Shown here: one piece after another, positions 7,313-14,986 of the stretch | Position numbering within the stretch: position 1 is the stretch's first letter | Layout: each line of letters begins with the position of its first letter | Assembly (NCBI GenBank): GCA_027296385.1 | Contig: JAPUJD010000292.1 | Coordinates: forward strand, 1-20,000 | Reading direction: 5' to 3' | Source of the DNA: Acidobacteriota bacterium | Lineage (GTDB): Bacteria; Acidobacteriota; Thermoanaerobaculia; Multivoradales; JAHEKO01 | Length of the DNA stretch: 20,000 nt | Notes under the pieces: model-generated | Database searches by the model: none | What the model was told of the DNA's origin: nothing | The model's input: only the letters and a program-made list of their open reading frames with translations | Translations under genes and position numbers: made by a program

Positions 7313-7813
7313 TCAACCACGGGAGGCCTCCTCGAGCCGCTCGAACCTGCGCCGATGCGCACAACAGATGGCGACCGCGAGGGCATCTGTGGCGTCCTCG
7401 GGCACCTTGTCGTCAGGTAGATCGAGCAGCGTTCGCACCATGCGTGACACTTGCCCTTTGTCCGCTCTGCCATTGCCGGTCACAGCGTTCTTGACCTCGG
7501 CCGGAGAGTACTCATGGACCTCGATCTCCCGACGCCCGACCACTCCCAACAAGGCTCCTCTCGCCTGAGAGAGCACGACGAGTGAGCGCGGATTCATTCC
7601 GAGGAAGGTCGACTCGATGGCCACGACTCCTGGCTCGAGGGCGCGAAGCAACTCCTCGAGATCGGCAGCGATGGTTCCCAGGCGCGCCGCGAGCGGCGCG
7701 GTGCGACTCGCCGAGAAGCGGCCGAATTGCACGGCTTCCAGCTTTCGACCCCGCTGTTTCACGACTCCGAAACCAGTGTGTCGGCTCCCAGGGTCGATTC
7801 CTAGAATCAGCAC
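7313..7813 (-). CDS. ruvC: Crossover junction endodeoxyribonuclease RuvC
   Basis: RuvC resolves Holliday junctions in recombination together with RuvAB. The protein has 166 residues, close to the family norm. It opens with ILGIDPGSRHTGFGV, and the four catalytic acids are visible: D7, E67 (VAIEST), D140 and D143 (PEDATDALA). The conserved segment YSPAEVKNAVTGNGRADKGQV is also present. Translation starts at GTG, as the conserved N-terminus requires; no strong ribosome-binding site is seen. It starts 27 bases after yebC, an arrangement common in bacteria. The usual downstream ruvA and ruvB genes are not here; the next gene is exbB. Confidence 0.96.
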   Translation of the reverse strand: MLILGIDPGSRHTGFGVVKQRGRKLEAVQFGRFSASRTAPLAARLGTIAADLEELLRALEPGVVAIESTFLGMNPRSLVVLSQARGALLGVVGRREIEVHEYSPAEVKNAVTGNGRADKGQVSRMVRTLLDLPDDKVPEDATDALAVAICCAHRRRFERLEEASRG

Positions 7814-7840
7814 GTTCTGGACACCAGGCAGCGCCCGAGC

Positions 7841-8593
7841 CTAGCCGCCCTCGGCCGCGGCCATGACTTCGGCGCTGACCTTGAGGTTGGACCAAACGTT
7901 CTGGACGTCGTCCTGGTCCTCCAGGGCGTCTACGAGCTCGAGTACGCGCACCGCTATCTGCGGGTCGATGTCGATCTCGGTCTTGGGCAGCATGGCGAGG
8001 GCCTGCGAGCTGATGGCGATGCCTCGCCGCTCGAGCTCGTCGCGCACCGCTGCGTAGTCTGCGGGCGCACTGAAGAGCTCATAGACGTCGTCTTCCACGG
8101 CGGCATCGTCGACGCCCAGCTCGAGGGCGAGCTCCATGAAGTCGTCCTCTCCCAGATTGCCCTTTTCGAGCGCGAAGTAGCCGCGCTTGTCGAACATCCA
8201 GGCGACGCACCCGTTCTCACCGAGGTTGCCGCCGGCCTTCGTGAGCAGATGGCGCAGCTCGGAGACCGTTCGGTTCTTGTTGTCGGTCATCGCCTCGATG
8301 AGGATGGCCACCCCACCGGGGCCGTAGCCCTCGTAGGTCAGCTCCTCGTAGGTCACGCCGTCGAGCAGTCCGGCGCCCCGCTTGATCGCGCGCTCGATGT
8401 TCCCGCTCGGCACGTTGGTGGCGCGGGCCTCCTGGACGCCGACCCGCAGCCGGGGATTGCCCGCAGGATCGGGGCCGCCGAGTCGTGAGGCGACGGTGAT
8501 CTCCTTCAGCAGCTTGGTCCAGAGCTTGCCGCGACGGCCGTCGGTGACCGCCTTCTTGCGTTTGATAGACGCCCATTTGCTGTGACCTGACAT
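7841..8593 (-). CDS. yebC: YebC/PmpR-family transcriptional/translational regulator
   Basis: This 250-residue protein carries the invariant start MSGHSKWASIKRKKA, followed by VASRLGGPDPAGNPRLR, the NVPSGNIERAIKRG block and the YEGYGPGGVAILIE core. Family members bind DNA (PmpR) and some act at the ribosome to relieve stalling on proline runs. The length is normal. GGAGG sits 5 bases before the ATG. It is followed by ruvC in the same direction. It is divergent from the receiver-pseudokinase gene, with a 121-base shared upstream region. Confidence 0.96.
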   Translation of the reverse strand: MSGHSKWASIKRKKAVTDGRRGKLWTKLLKEITVASRLGGPDPAGNPRLRVGVQEARATNVPSGNIERAIKRGAGLLDGVTYEELTYEGYGPGGVAILIEAMTDNKNRTVSELRHLLTKAGGNLGENGCVAWMFDKRGYFALEKGNLGEDDFMELALELGVDDAAVEDDVYELFSAPADYAAVRDELERRGIAISSQALAMLPKTEIDIDPQIAVRVLELVDALEDQDDVQNVWSNLKVSAEVMAAAEGG

Positions 8594-8610
8594 GAGTCCT
8601 CCGCGGGACG

Positions 8611-8616
8611 ATTCTA
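8611..8616 (-). promoter_or_regulatory. Candidate -10 element for yebC-ruvC
   Basis: TAGAAT on the minus strand matches five of six -10 bases. A start a few bases downstream would give a very short leader of about 11-15 bases containing the GGAGG site. No good -35 is seen at the right distance, so the call is weak. Confidence 0.3.
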
Positions 8617-8664
8617 GCTTACTCCTGCTCGCCGCCAGGAACCGCGAGAGCTGGGACTCCTTGA

Positions 8665-8693
8665 TTGACGGGGCTTGTTGCTAGTGCTAAAAG
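8665..8693 (+). promoter_or_regulatory. Candidate sigma-70 promoter for the pseudokinase gene
   Basis: TTGACG (8665-8670) and TAAAAG (8688-8693) are separated by 17 bases, and a TGn just before the -10 extends it. Matches are five of six and four of six. Transcription would start near 8700, just ahead of the AAGGGGGAA ribosome-binding site. This leader is short and the promoter may also serve accD and folC. Confidence 0.5.
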
Positions 8694-8714
8694 AGGCTCC
8701 CAAGGGGGAATGGA

Positions 8715-10874
8715 ATGTCGATGATCCTTCTCGCGGTCGAGGATGCGGACCGGGACTCTCCGATTCGTGATCTCCTGACTGCGGAGGGATGGTGGGTCAC
8801 CACCGTCGGCAGTCAAGAAGAGGCGCTACGGGCCGCGGCTGATCATGCTCCCCAGCTGCTGATCATAGATCGAACCCTGGCCCAGTCCGGCGACCTACTG
8901 CAGACCTTCGGGAGGCACGAGGGCGGCCCGGGCATCCTCGTCCTGGTGGACGAGGTGGCGAGCGGCGCGGTGGACGGCGCGGACGGAACGCTGGCGCGGG
9001 ATCAGGACACGGCCGAAGTGCTGGACATCGTGCGTCGCAGTCTCGAGGCGCCTCGCCCCGCGAGCGAAGACCTCGCCATCGAGTCTCCCGTCTTGAGTGA
9101 GGGCGAGCGGCTCACGGCCAGCGATCTCTTCGGTGACATCCTCGAAGACCTCGGAGCTGGCGTGGCGGCGGTGAAGGTCGAAGACGTCCCTCACGATGAG
9201 GCTGGCAGCGTTGTCGAAAGCGGGCAGGAGCCGGCGGTCGAGGATGCGGCTCGGCCGAGAGTCGAGAGCGAGGACCCAGGGGATGATCTCGAGGCCGAGG
9301 TCACCACGGGCCCGCCCGCTGACGTGGCGGATCCGATCGCGGCGAGCGACGTCGATTTTGACGAAGCGGTCGAGGTCCCAGGCACCGGCGAGGGCTTGTC
9401 GATAGACGATGTCCTGGCCGTGCACGAGCCCGCGGCCGAAAGCGCGGCGGAGGAGACGCCGGAGGCTGCCAAACAAGACGACCCTGCGGTCGAGGAGGGC
9501 GAGTCGGTCGGTCCTTACCGGCTGCTCGAGCTGCTCGAGTTCGGTGATCTCACCGAACGTTGGCTGGCCGAGCGCTCCGATCGCGGTGGTGAGAAGCTTG
9601 TGCTCGAGCGCATCCGCCAAGAGCTGCTGGATCGAGCTGACGTACGCCAAGCCTTTTTGGATGGTTACTCGGAAGCGGCCGGGTGGGATCATCCCAACGT
9701 ATTGTCGGTCGTTGATCTGGGCCGGGACGGGGAGGTCGATTACGTTGCCACCGAGTACCACCACGGCCACTCGTTGCGGGAAGTCCTGGACCGGGTGCGC
9801 CGGATGGAGGCCCGTATGCCCCTCGGTATCGGGCTGCTGGTCGCCGAGCGGATCGCGGCGGCACTCGAGAGTCTGGCAACCGGTCCTGCGGCCAGCAGTC
9901 ACGGTTGGCTCGTCCCCGGCTCCATCTGGCTGACCGACGACGGGCAGGTACTCTTGCGGGAGTTCAGCAGCGGCCGGCTCGAGTCGTCCCAGGACCCGCC
10001 TAGGAGTGACTGGAGGGAGCACCGCTTCCTCGCCCCCGAAACCTGGAGTGGTCAAGGAGGCGTGCGAGCCGATCTCTACTCGCTGGGCGCCTTGCTGTAC
10101 GAGATGGTCTCCGGCCAGCCGGTGCACGCCGGCGCGGACCTCGAGTCGTTGATCGAGGCGATCCGGACGCAAGATGTCGTATCGGCCGAGAAGGTCGATC
10201 CAACGATTCCCACGGAAATCGACGCCTGGATTACGCGCTTGCTGAGGCGCAGCCCGGAGGAGCGACCCCAGGGCGTGACCGAGATCACCGGCAAGATCGA
10301 CCTCGCCTTGCAGGCCCTGCCAGCCCGTCCGGCGAATAAGGTGCTCTCGGTCTATCTGAAACAGCTCTTCGCAGCGAGGATTCCCGAGCCCGGACCCCAA
10401 TCCCCGCTGGCTGACGTGGAGATGCCGAGCCCGGAGGATCTGATCGGTGACGAGCGGGCTGCGGCACCTGATCGGCCGTGGACCCGGTTTTGGATCCTGG
10501 TCGCGCTGGGTGTCCTGCTGGCGTCGCTCTACGGATGGTGGATCCTCTCCGGCCGCGACCGCGAGCAGGCCGGCGAGCCTCCGGACACCATGCCGGCGAC
10601 CGAGGCCGCCGAGCCGGTCGCTGCGCCGGTCGCGCCGCAGACGCAGGAGCGATCGACCGACCTCGTCGCCACGGACGAAGTGCCCGTTGCCGTGGAAGCA
10701 GATTCCGTCGACGTCGAGGCTCTCGTCGCCGACGAATTCGCCCGTCGCGAGCGAGAGCGACAGGAGCGCCTGCCCTCGTCGCCGACGGACGAGGCCACCG
10801 AGGCCGCGCCGGCGACGGCCGAGGACGACGGTTCGCCAAGCTCGGCGGCGACGCCCGGGCGACCTTTGCGCTAG
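8715..10874 (+). CDS. Membrane-anchored degenerate receiver-pseudokinase fusion protein
   Basis: This 719-residue protein has four parts. Residues 3-110 look like a response-regulator receiver domain. D52 sits at the phosphoacceptor position, but the switch Thr and the late Lys are missing. Residues 111-265 are an acidic linker. Residues 267-536 are a Ser/Thr-kinase fold: the APE motif (440-442) and DLYSLGALLYEM are kept. The catalytic parts are lost: no GxGxxG loop, E298 where the VAIK Lys should be, HGW (396-398) for HRD, S403 for Asn, and EFS (416-418) for DFG. It is therefore probably a pseudokinase. Residues 592-612 are a transmembrane helix, followed by a periplasmic acidic tail with a short Glu/Arg helix. 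The ATG has AAGGGGGAA before it. It may sense or scaffold; the partner is unknown. Confidence 0.85.
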   Translation: MSMILLAVEDADRDSPIRDLLTAEGWWVTTVGSQEEALRAAADHAPQLLIIDRTLAQSGDLLQTFGRHEGGPGILVLVDEVASGAVDGADGTLARDQDTAEVLDIVRRSLEAPRPASEDLAIESPVLSEGERLTASDLFGDILEDLGAGVAAVKVEDVPHDEAGSVVESGQEPAVEDAARPRVESEDPGDDLEAEVTTGPPADVADPIAASDVDFDEAVEVPGTGEGLSIDDVLAVHEPAAESAAEETPEAAKQDDPAVEEGESVGPYRLLELLEFGDLTERWLAERSDRGGEKLVLERIRQELLDRADVRQAFLDGYSEAAGWDHPNVLSVVDLGRDGEVDYVATEYHHGHSLREVLDRVRRMEARMPLGIGLLVAERIAAALESLATGPAASSHGWLVPGSIWLTDDGQVLLREFSSGRLESSQDPPRSDWREHRFLAPETWSGQGGVRADLYSLGALLYEMVSGQPVHAGADLESLIEAIRTQDVVSAEKVDPTIPTEIDAWITRLLRRSPEERPQGVTEITGKIDLALQALPARPANKVLSVYLKQLFAARIPEPGPQSPLADVEMPSPEDLIGDERAAAPDRPWTRFWILVALGVLLASLYGWWILSGRDREQAGEPPDTMPATEAAEPVAAPVAPQTQERSTDLVATDEVPVAVEADSVDVEALVADEFARRERERQERLPSSPTDEATEAAPATAEDDGSPSSAATPGRPLR

Positions 10875-10960
10875 CAGCCCGTGGCAGAAGTCTTTGGAGA
10901 CGCCCGAAGGGTCGCGTCGCGAGCGCCGCGACCCCGCAGACTTCTGCCACGGGCTGCTAG
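10871..10960. repeat. Long nested palindrome (REP/MITE-like) between pseudokinase gene and accD
   Basis: Two perfect 23-base arms (10871-10893 and 10938-10960, each beginning or ending CTAGCAGCCCG) are inverted around a 44-base centre. The centre contains a second perfect hairpin, GGGTCGCG (10909-10916) with CGCGACCC (10927-10934). The element covers the TAG stop of the upstream gene and ends 11 bases before the accD start. Arms this long and exact are unusual for a terminator, and no T-run follows. It resembles a repetitive extragenic palindrome or a small non-autonomous mobile element with CTAG ends. As RNA it would form a very stable cruciform-like hairpin. Confidence 0.85.
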
Positions 10961-10971
10961 AGTCGGTTCTC

Positions 10972-11820
10972 ATGGCTTGGTTCCGCAAGGCGAAGAAGCC
11001 CAAGCCGGTACGTGCCGGTCCCAGCCCTGTGCCGCAGGGCCTGTGGGTCAAGTGCGACGGTTGCCGCGAGATCATCTACTCGAAGGAGCTGCAGCGTAAT
11101 CTCAGGATCTGTCCGAAGTGCGGTCACCACTTCCGCATCGGTGCCCGGAGTCGGATCGAGTTGTTGACCGATGACGGCACCGGTGAGGAGCATTTCGCCG
11201 GGGTTCGCCCGACCGATCCTCTGGGGTTCAGGGATACCAAGGCATACAAAGACCGTCTCGAGCAGTACCAGGAGCGCCTCGGCGAGAAGGATGCCGTTGT
11301 CATCGTCACGGGTGACATCGAGGGCATTCCGGTGGTGCTGGCGGCCATGGAGTACGGCTTCATGGGCGGTTCGATGGGTTCTGTGGTCGGCGAGAAGATC
11401 ACCCGGGCGGCCGAGCTCGCCGTGGATCGCGGCCTGCCCTTGATCGTCGTCTCGGCTTCGGGCGGTGCCCGCATGCAAGAAGGGGTGCTCTCCTTGATGC
11501 AGATGGGGAAGATCTCGGTCGCTCTGGCGCGCCTTCAGAGCTCCGGCCTGCCGTATCTCTCGATCCTCACCGATCCGACGACGGGAGGGGTGACGGCCTC
11601 CTTCGCCATGCTGGGCGACCTCAACATCGCCGAGCCCGGTGCGCTGATCGGTTTTGCCGGACCGCGCGTCATCCAGCAGACCATCGGCGAGGAGTTGCCC
11701 GAGGGGTTTCAGCGCAGCGAGTTCCTGCTCCAGCGTGGGTTTCTCGACATGGTGGTCCAGCGGACCGAGCTCAAGGCGACCGTGGCGCGGGCGCTCAGGC
11801 ACTTACAGCCGGTGCATTGA
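10972..11820 (+). CDS. accD: Acetyl-CoA carboxylase carboxyltransferase subunit beta
   Basis: AccD forms, with AccA, the carboxyltransferase that makes malonyl-CoA for fatty-acid synthesis. The 282-residue protein begins MAWFRKAKKPK and has the Zn ribbon with C28, C31, C47 and C50. The crotonase-fold core shows SASGGARMQEG and TDPTTGGVTASFAMLGD. The reading frame stays open upstream to 10447, but that part overlaps the pseudokinase gene in another frame and lacks homology, so the ATG at 10972 is the start. No clear ribosome-binding site precedes it; the long palindrome ends 11 bases before, which may affect expression. It overlaps folC by 4 bases, the classic accD-folC pair. accA is not in the window. 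Confidence 0.97.
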   Translation: MAWFRKAKKPKPVRAGPSPVPQGLWVKCDGCREIIYSKELQRNLRICPKCGHHFRIGARSRIELLTDDGTGEEHFAGVRPTDPLGFRDTKAYKDRLEQYQERLGEKDAVVIVTGDIEGIPVVLAAMEYGFMGGSMGSVVGEKITRAAELAVDRGLPLIVVSASGGARMQEGVLSLMQMGKISVALARLQSSGLPYLSILTDPTTGGVTASFAMLGDLNIAEPGALIGFAGPRVIQQTIGEELPEGFQRSEFLLQRGFLDMVVQRTELKATVARALRHLQPVH

Positions 11821-13136
11821 GCGACGCCGCCGCCTCGATACGACAGCGCCTGGGCGAGCTCGAAGCGGCGGGAGTACGGTTGGGGCTCGACGTTATTCGC
11901 GAGTTGCTGGGCAGTCTCGGCGGGCCCCACCAGCGCCTGCCTCACGTGCTGGTGGCCGGCACCAACGGCAAGGGTTCGACGGCCGCCGTACTGAGCTCGA
12001 TCTTGGTGGTAGCCGGTTACCGCACGGGCCTCTACACGTCGCCGCATTTGGAGAACGTGCGGGAACGCCTGCGTCTCGACGGGCATTCGATCACCAGCGC
12101 CGAGCTGGCCCGCCGCCTCGAGCGCGTGGTCGAGGTCGCGGCTGGCACCCTCGGTGAGCTCCCAACCTACTTCGAGGCGCTGACCGCAGTAGCCTTCGAC
12201 TGGTTCGCCGACGAAGTCGACATCGCGGTCATGGAGGTCGGCCTCGGAGGTCGGCTCGACGCCACGAACTTGGGGGAGCCGATCGCGGCCCTCGTTACCG
12301 AGATCGGGATCGACCATGTCGACTACCTGGGAGGGACGGAGGAAGCGATTGCTCTGGAGAAGGCCGGCGTGATGCGTGCCGGCCGGCCGGCTCTGGTAGC
12401 GGTGAGCTCAGATGCCGCGCGGCAACGGCTCAGAACCAGGGCCGCGGAGATCGGGGCGCTCTGGTTCGACGTCAACGCTGAAGTCGAGGCCACTACTGGG
12501 ATCTCCGGCCAGATCGAGCTCGAGACGCCGCAGGCGGTCTATCGGTTGGATTCGAGTCTCATCGGTGCTCACCAGCGGCGCAATCTCGCCCTCGCAGTTC
12601 GCGCCGCCGAGGTTCTGGCGCTCGACGGCTGGAGTCGCATCTCCGCGGCAGCCATCGTCGAGGGCGTTCGGCGCTGCCGCTGGCCCGGGCGCCTCGAAGC
12701 GGTCGCCCTCCCTGGCGGTCGGCAGGTGCTTCTCGACGCGGCCCACAACGCCCAGGGTGCGGTCGCACTCGGTGAGTACCTGGCGCAGACCGGGGGCGAG
12801 AACTGCCTGCTCTTCGGAGCGCTTGGAGACAAGGACGCCGGCGCTGTGCTGCCGCCGCTGGCGGCGCTAGCTTCGCAGGTAATTCTGACGGCTCCGGATA
12901 GTCCGCGCGCGACGCGACCGGACACTCTCACCGCCTTGGTGATCGGTTGCCCGGTCGCGGTCTACGACGATGTCGGCGCGGCGCTGGAGGCCGCGTTGGC
13001 GGCCCCGGAGGGCCGCCTCGTCGTCTGCGGGTCGATCTACCTCGTCGGCGACGTGCGTCGCCGCTTGCGTCGCCGCTTCGGGCGGCCGCCGGCCGCGGTC
13101 GACGTCGACCAGGTCGCCGCAGCAACACCGGGTTGA
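11817..13136 (+). CDS. folC: Bifunctional folylpolyglutamate/dihydrofolate synthase
   Basis: FolC adds glutamate to dihydropteroate and extends folate polyglutamates, using ATP. The protein has 439 residues. The ATP-binding loop GTNGKGST is at 48-55, followed by LYTSPHLENVRERLRLDG, then the MEVGLGGRLDATN and IGIDHVDYLGGTEEAIA blocks. The C-terminal Mur-ligase-like domain contains LLDAAHNAQGA and ends near VVCGSIYLVGDVR. The start is TTG, overlapping the accD stop (TTGA), which implies translational coupling. The 69 bases after the stop, shared with convergent glyA, hold only a small hairpin without a T-run. Confidence 0.96.
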   Translation: MSDAAASIRQRLGELEAAGVRLGLDVIRELLGSLGGPHQRLPHVLVAGTNGKGSTAAVLSSILVVAGYRTGLYTSPHLENVRERLRLDGHSITSAELARRLERVVEVAAGTLGELPTYFEALTAVAFDWFADEVDIAVMEVGLGGRLDATNLGEPIAALVTEIGIDHVDYLGGTEEAIALEKAGVMRAGRPALVAVSSDAARQRLRTRAAEIGALWFDVNAEVEATTGISGQIELETPQAVYRLDSSLIGAHQRRNLALAVRAAEVLALDGWSRISAAAIVEGVRRCRWPGRLEAVALPGGRQVLLDAAHNAQGAVALGEYLAQTGGENCLLFGALGDKDAGAVLPPLAALASQVILTAPDSPRATRPDTLTALVIGCPVAVYDDVGAALEAALAAPEGRLVVCGSIYLVGDVRRRLRRRFGRPPAAVDVDQVAAATPG

Positions 13137-13205
13137 GAAATGCAGGCTAACTGTCACGGCCTCGGCGCTGGTAACGCGGCCCACGAGGGTTCCTCGGCAA
13201 AGCGC

Positions 13206-14450
13206 CTAGGCGTAGAGCGGGAACTCGGCGCAGAGCGCCCGAACGTCAACACGGATGGCGGCTAGAACCGACTCGTTCTGCGGTGCTGCCAGGACTCTCT
13301 CGATGAGCTTGGCGATGCGCCCCATCTCGGGCTTGCGCATGCCGCGAGTCGTGACTGCCGGTGTTCCGATGCGGATTCCGGAGGCGACCATCGGTGGATG
13401 CGGGTCGTAGGGGATGGTGTTCTTGTTGGCCGTGATCAGGGCCTGCTCCAGGGCTTGCTCCGCCAGCTGACCCGTATGCCCCGAGGCCGCGACGTCGATC
13501 GTCAGCACGTGGTTGTCGGTGCCGCCGGAGACGATGCGGAAGCCGTAGTCGGCCAATGACGCGGCGAGGCGATCGGCGTTGGCCACGACCTGCCGCTGGT
13601 AGTCTCTGAAGGCGTCGGACGCCGCGTCTCTGAGCGCGACGGCCTTGGCGGCGACGATGTGCATCAGTGGGCCGCCCTGAATGCCCGGGAAGACCGCGCG
13701 ATTGATCGCCTTGGCGTGCTCCTTGGTGCACAGGATCAACCCGCCGCGTGGGCCGCGCAGTGTCTTGTGCGTGGTCGTCGTCACGAAGTGGCAGTGGGGC
13801 ACCGGTGAGGGATGCTCGCCGGCGGCCACGAGACCGGCGATGTGCGCCATGTCAGCCATCAACAGAGCCCCGCTGGCGTCGGCGATTTGGCGGAAACGCT
13901 CGAAGTCGATCGTGCGGCTGTAGGCGCTGGCGCCACAGACTATCAGGCGCGGCCGGTGCTCTTCGGCGATGCGAGCCACTTCGTCATAGTCGATGGTCTC
14001 CGACTCTCGATCGACGCCATAGGCGACGATCTTGAAGTCCCGACCCGAATAGGAGAGGGGATGGCCGTGGGTCAAGTGCCCACCCGAAGCCAGATCCATG
14101 CCCATCAAAGTGGCGCCGGGCTCGAGCACGCTGAAATAGACGGCCATGTTTGCCTGCGATCCGCTGTGCGGCTGGACATTGGCGTGCTCGGCGCCGAAGA
14201 GCTCCTTGGCTCGCTGAATAGCCAGCCTCTCGACGACGTAGACGTGCTCGCAGCCGCCGTAGTAGCGGCGCCCTGGGTAGCCCTCGGCGTACTTGTTGGT
14301 CAGCACGCTGCCGGCTGCCTCGAGGACAGGGCGCCCGACGAAGTTCTCGGACGCGATCAGCTCCAGCCCGTCTTCCTGCCTAGCAAGCTCGTCCTCGATC
14401 GCGCGGGCGATCTTGGGGTCCGCCGCTTTCAGTGGCCGCTGCTCGAGCAT
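13206..14450 (-). CDS. glyA: Serine hydroxymethyltransferase
   Basis: This PLP enzyme converts serine and tetrahydrofolate to glycine and methylene-tetrahydrofolate. The 414-residue protein shows LELIASENFVGRPVLEAAGS, the NKYAEGYPGRRYYGGCE motif, MADMAHIAGLVAAG and the PLP lysine K229 in TTTTHKTLRGPRGG. The C-terminal SGIRIGTPAVTTRGM block is intact. It is convergent with folC, which also serves folate one-carbon metabolism. The gene starts at ATG without a strong ribosome-binding site. The 65 bases between it and the upstream Lys-rich gene contain only a weak, bulged GACCGT/ACGGTC hairpin. Confidence 0.97.
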   Translation of the reverse strand: MLEQRPLKAADPKIARAIEDELARQEDGLELIASENFVGRPVLEAAGSVLTNKYAEGYPGRRYYGGCEHVYVVERLAIQRAKELFGAEHANVQPHSGSQANMAVYFSVLEPGATLMGMDLASGGHLTHGHPLSYSGRDFKIVAYGVDRESETIDYDEVARIAEEHRPRLIVCGASAYSRTIDFERFRQIADASGALLMADMAHIAGLVAAGEHPSPVPHCHFVTTTTHKTLRGPRGGLILCTKEHAKAINRAVFPGIQGGPLMHIVAAKAVALRDAASDAFRDYQRQVVANADRLAASLADYGFRIVSGGTDNHVLTIDVAASGHTGQLAEQALEQALITANKNTIPYDPHPPMVASGIRIGTPAVTTRGMRKPEMGRIAKLIERVLAAPQNESVLAAIRVDVRALCAEFPLYA

Positions 14451-14515
14451 GGCTAGAGGAACCGGCTCTTCGGCAACCTTGGTTCGACCGTGTCGCTGAG
14501 TCTCGGCACGACGGT

Positions 14516-14842
14516 CTAGTCGGCGCTGTCGTCGGCCTTCTTGACCGCTTTCTTGGCAGTTTTCTTGGCGGTTTTCTTGGTGGTTTTCTTGGCAGTTTTC
14601 TTGGTGGTTTTCTTGGCAGTTTTCTTGGCGGTTTTCTTGGCGGCGGTCTTCTTTGTCGTTTTCTTGGCGGTTTTCTTGGCAGCGATCTTCTTTGCCGCTT
14701 TCTTGGCGGTTTTCTTGGCAGCCGTCTTCCTTGCCGGCCGCTTGGTGCCAGCTATTGCCTTGGCAGCCTCGCGGCGACGCTGCTTCAGTCGTTTCAGCCT
14801 TCTCTGGCGCCGCCGCCTTAGCTCCCGGTCTTTTTCGCGCAT
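14516..14842 (-). CDS. Histone-H1-like Lys/Ala-rich protein
   Basis: This 108-residue, strongly basic protein has two parts. Residues 1-30 are Arg/Lys-rich (REKDRELRRRRQRRLKR), probably one charged helix. The rest is KKTAKK/KKTTKK repeats like the C-terminal tail of eukaryotic histone H1, bacterial HU extensions and AlgP. It ends with an acidic ADDSAD. Such proteins bind DNA and help condense the nucleoid; RNA or ribosome binding is also possible. The ATG at 14842 has AGGGGG 8 bases upstream. A longer reading from TTG at 14908 is less likely, because that TTG is part of a TTGACA -35-like hexamer. It is upstream of glyA on the same strand. Confidence 0.75.
   Translation of the reverse strand: MREKDRELRRRRQRRLKRLKQRRREAAKAIAGTKRPARKTAAKKTAKKAAKKIAAKKTAKKTTKKTAAKKTAKKTAKKTTKKTAKKTTKKTAKKTAKKAVKKADDSAD
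14537..14732 (-). repeat. 12-bp tandem repeat array encoding KKTA units
   Basis: The plus strand reads as copies of TTTTCTTGGCRG, with GGTGG variants and a few 15-base variants such as TTCTTTGCCGCT. Each 12-base unit encodes Lys-Lys-Thr-Ala or Lys-Lys-Thr-Thr. The near-identity of the middle copies at DNA level points to recent tandem expansion, and the copy number is probably variable. Confidence 0.8.
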
Positions 14843-14902
14843 CGGATCAGCCCCCTGGTAAACCTCGAATGACTCGCGAGCTTGCATCGGCCACCGGGGG
14901 AG

Positions 14903-14908
14903 TGTCAA
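14903..14908 (-). promoter_or_regulatory. Perfect TTGACA hexamer upstream of the H1-like gene
   Basis: On the minus strand a perfect -35 consensus lies about 60 bases before the ATG at 14842. No convincing -10 is seen 16-18 bases further on, where the sequence is GC-rich (TGCAAG or CAAGCT). It is a possible promoter only. The rest of the 14843-14986 divergent region holds a small GCCCG-CCTT-CGGGC hairpin (14960-14973) and a TAGGAT facing the plus-strand gene. Confidence 0.25.
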
Positions 14909-14986
14909 GGAGTGCCTTCACCGGCTGATTCTGCTCACTGCGAGATAGGATGACGCGGGGCCCGCCTTCGGGCACCAGCCGGAGTG

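Noticed and set aside
10447..10971. In-frame upstream extension of accD by 175 codons
   Set aside because: It overlaps the pseudokinase gene in another frame, is Arg/Ser/Pro-rich without homology, and AccD proteins begin near MAWF, just before the Zn ribbon.
8895..11075. 726-residue open frame on the minus strand over the pseudokinase gene and the accD start
   Set aside because: It is the antisense of well-supported genes, crosses the palindrome and two gene boundaries, has an Arg/Gly/Leu-rich composition typical of GC-rich shadow frames, and shows no domain I know.
13184..13212. Possible terminator between folC and glyA
   Set aside because: Only a 5-bp CGAGG/CCTCG hairpin and the short palindrome CGCCTAGGCG are present, with no T-run; too weak to call.
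14432..14821. Plus-strand frame with FLGGFLGS repeats, looking like a hydrophobic repeat protein
   Set aside because: It is the antisense reading of the Lys/Ala repeat; no ribosome-binding site, and the minus-strand reading has a good one and a known type of protein.
14843..14908. 22-residue N-terminal extension of the H1-like protein from TTG
   Set aside because: The TTG is part of a perfect TTGACA and has no ribosome-binding site, while the ATG at 14842 has AGGGGG at good distance. The extension is not excluded.
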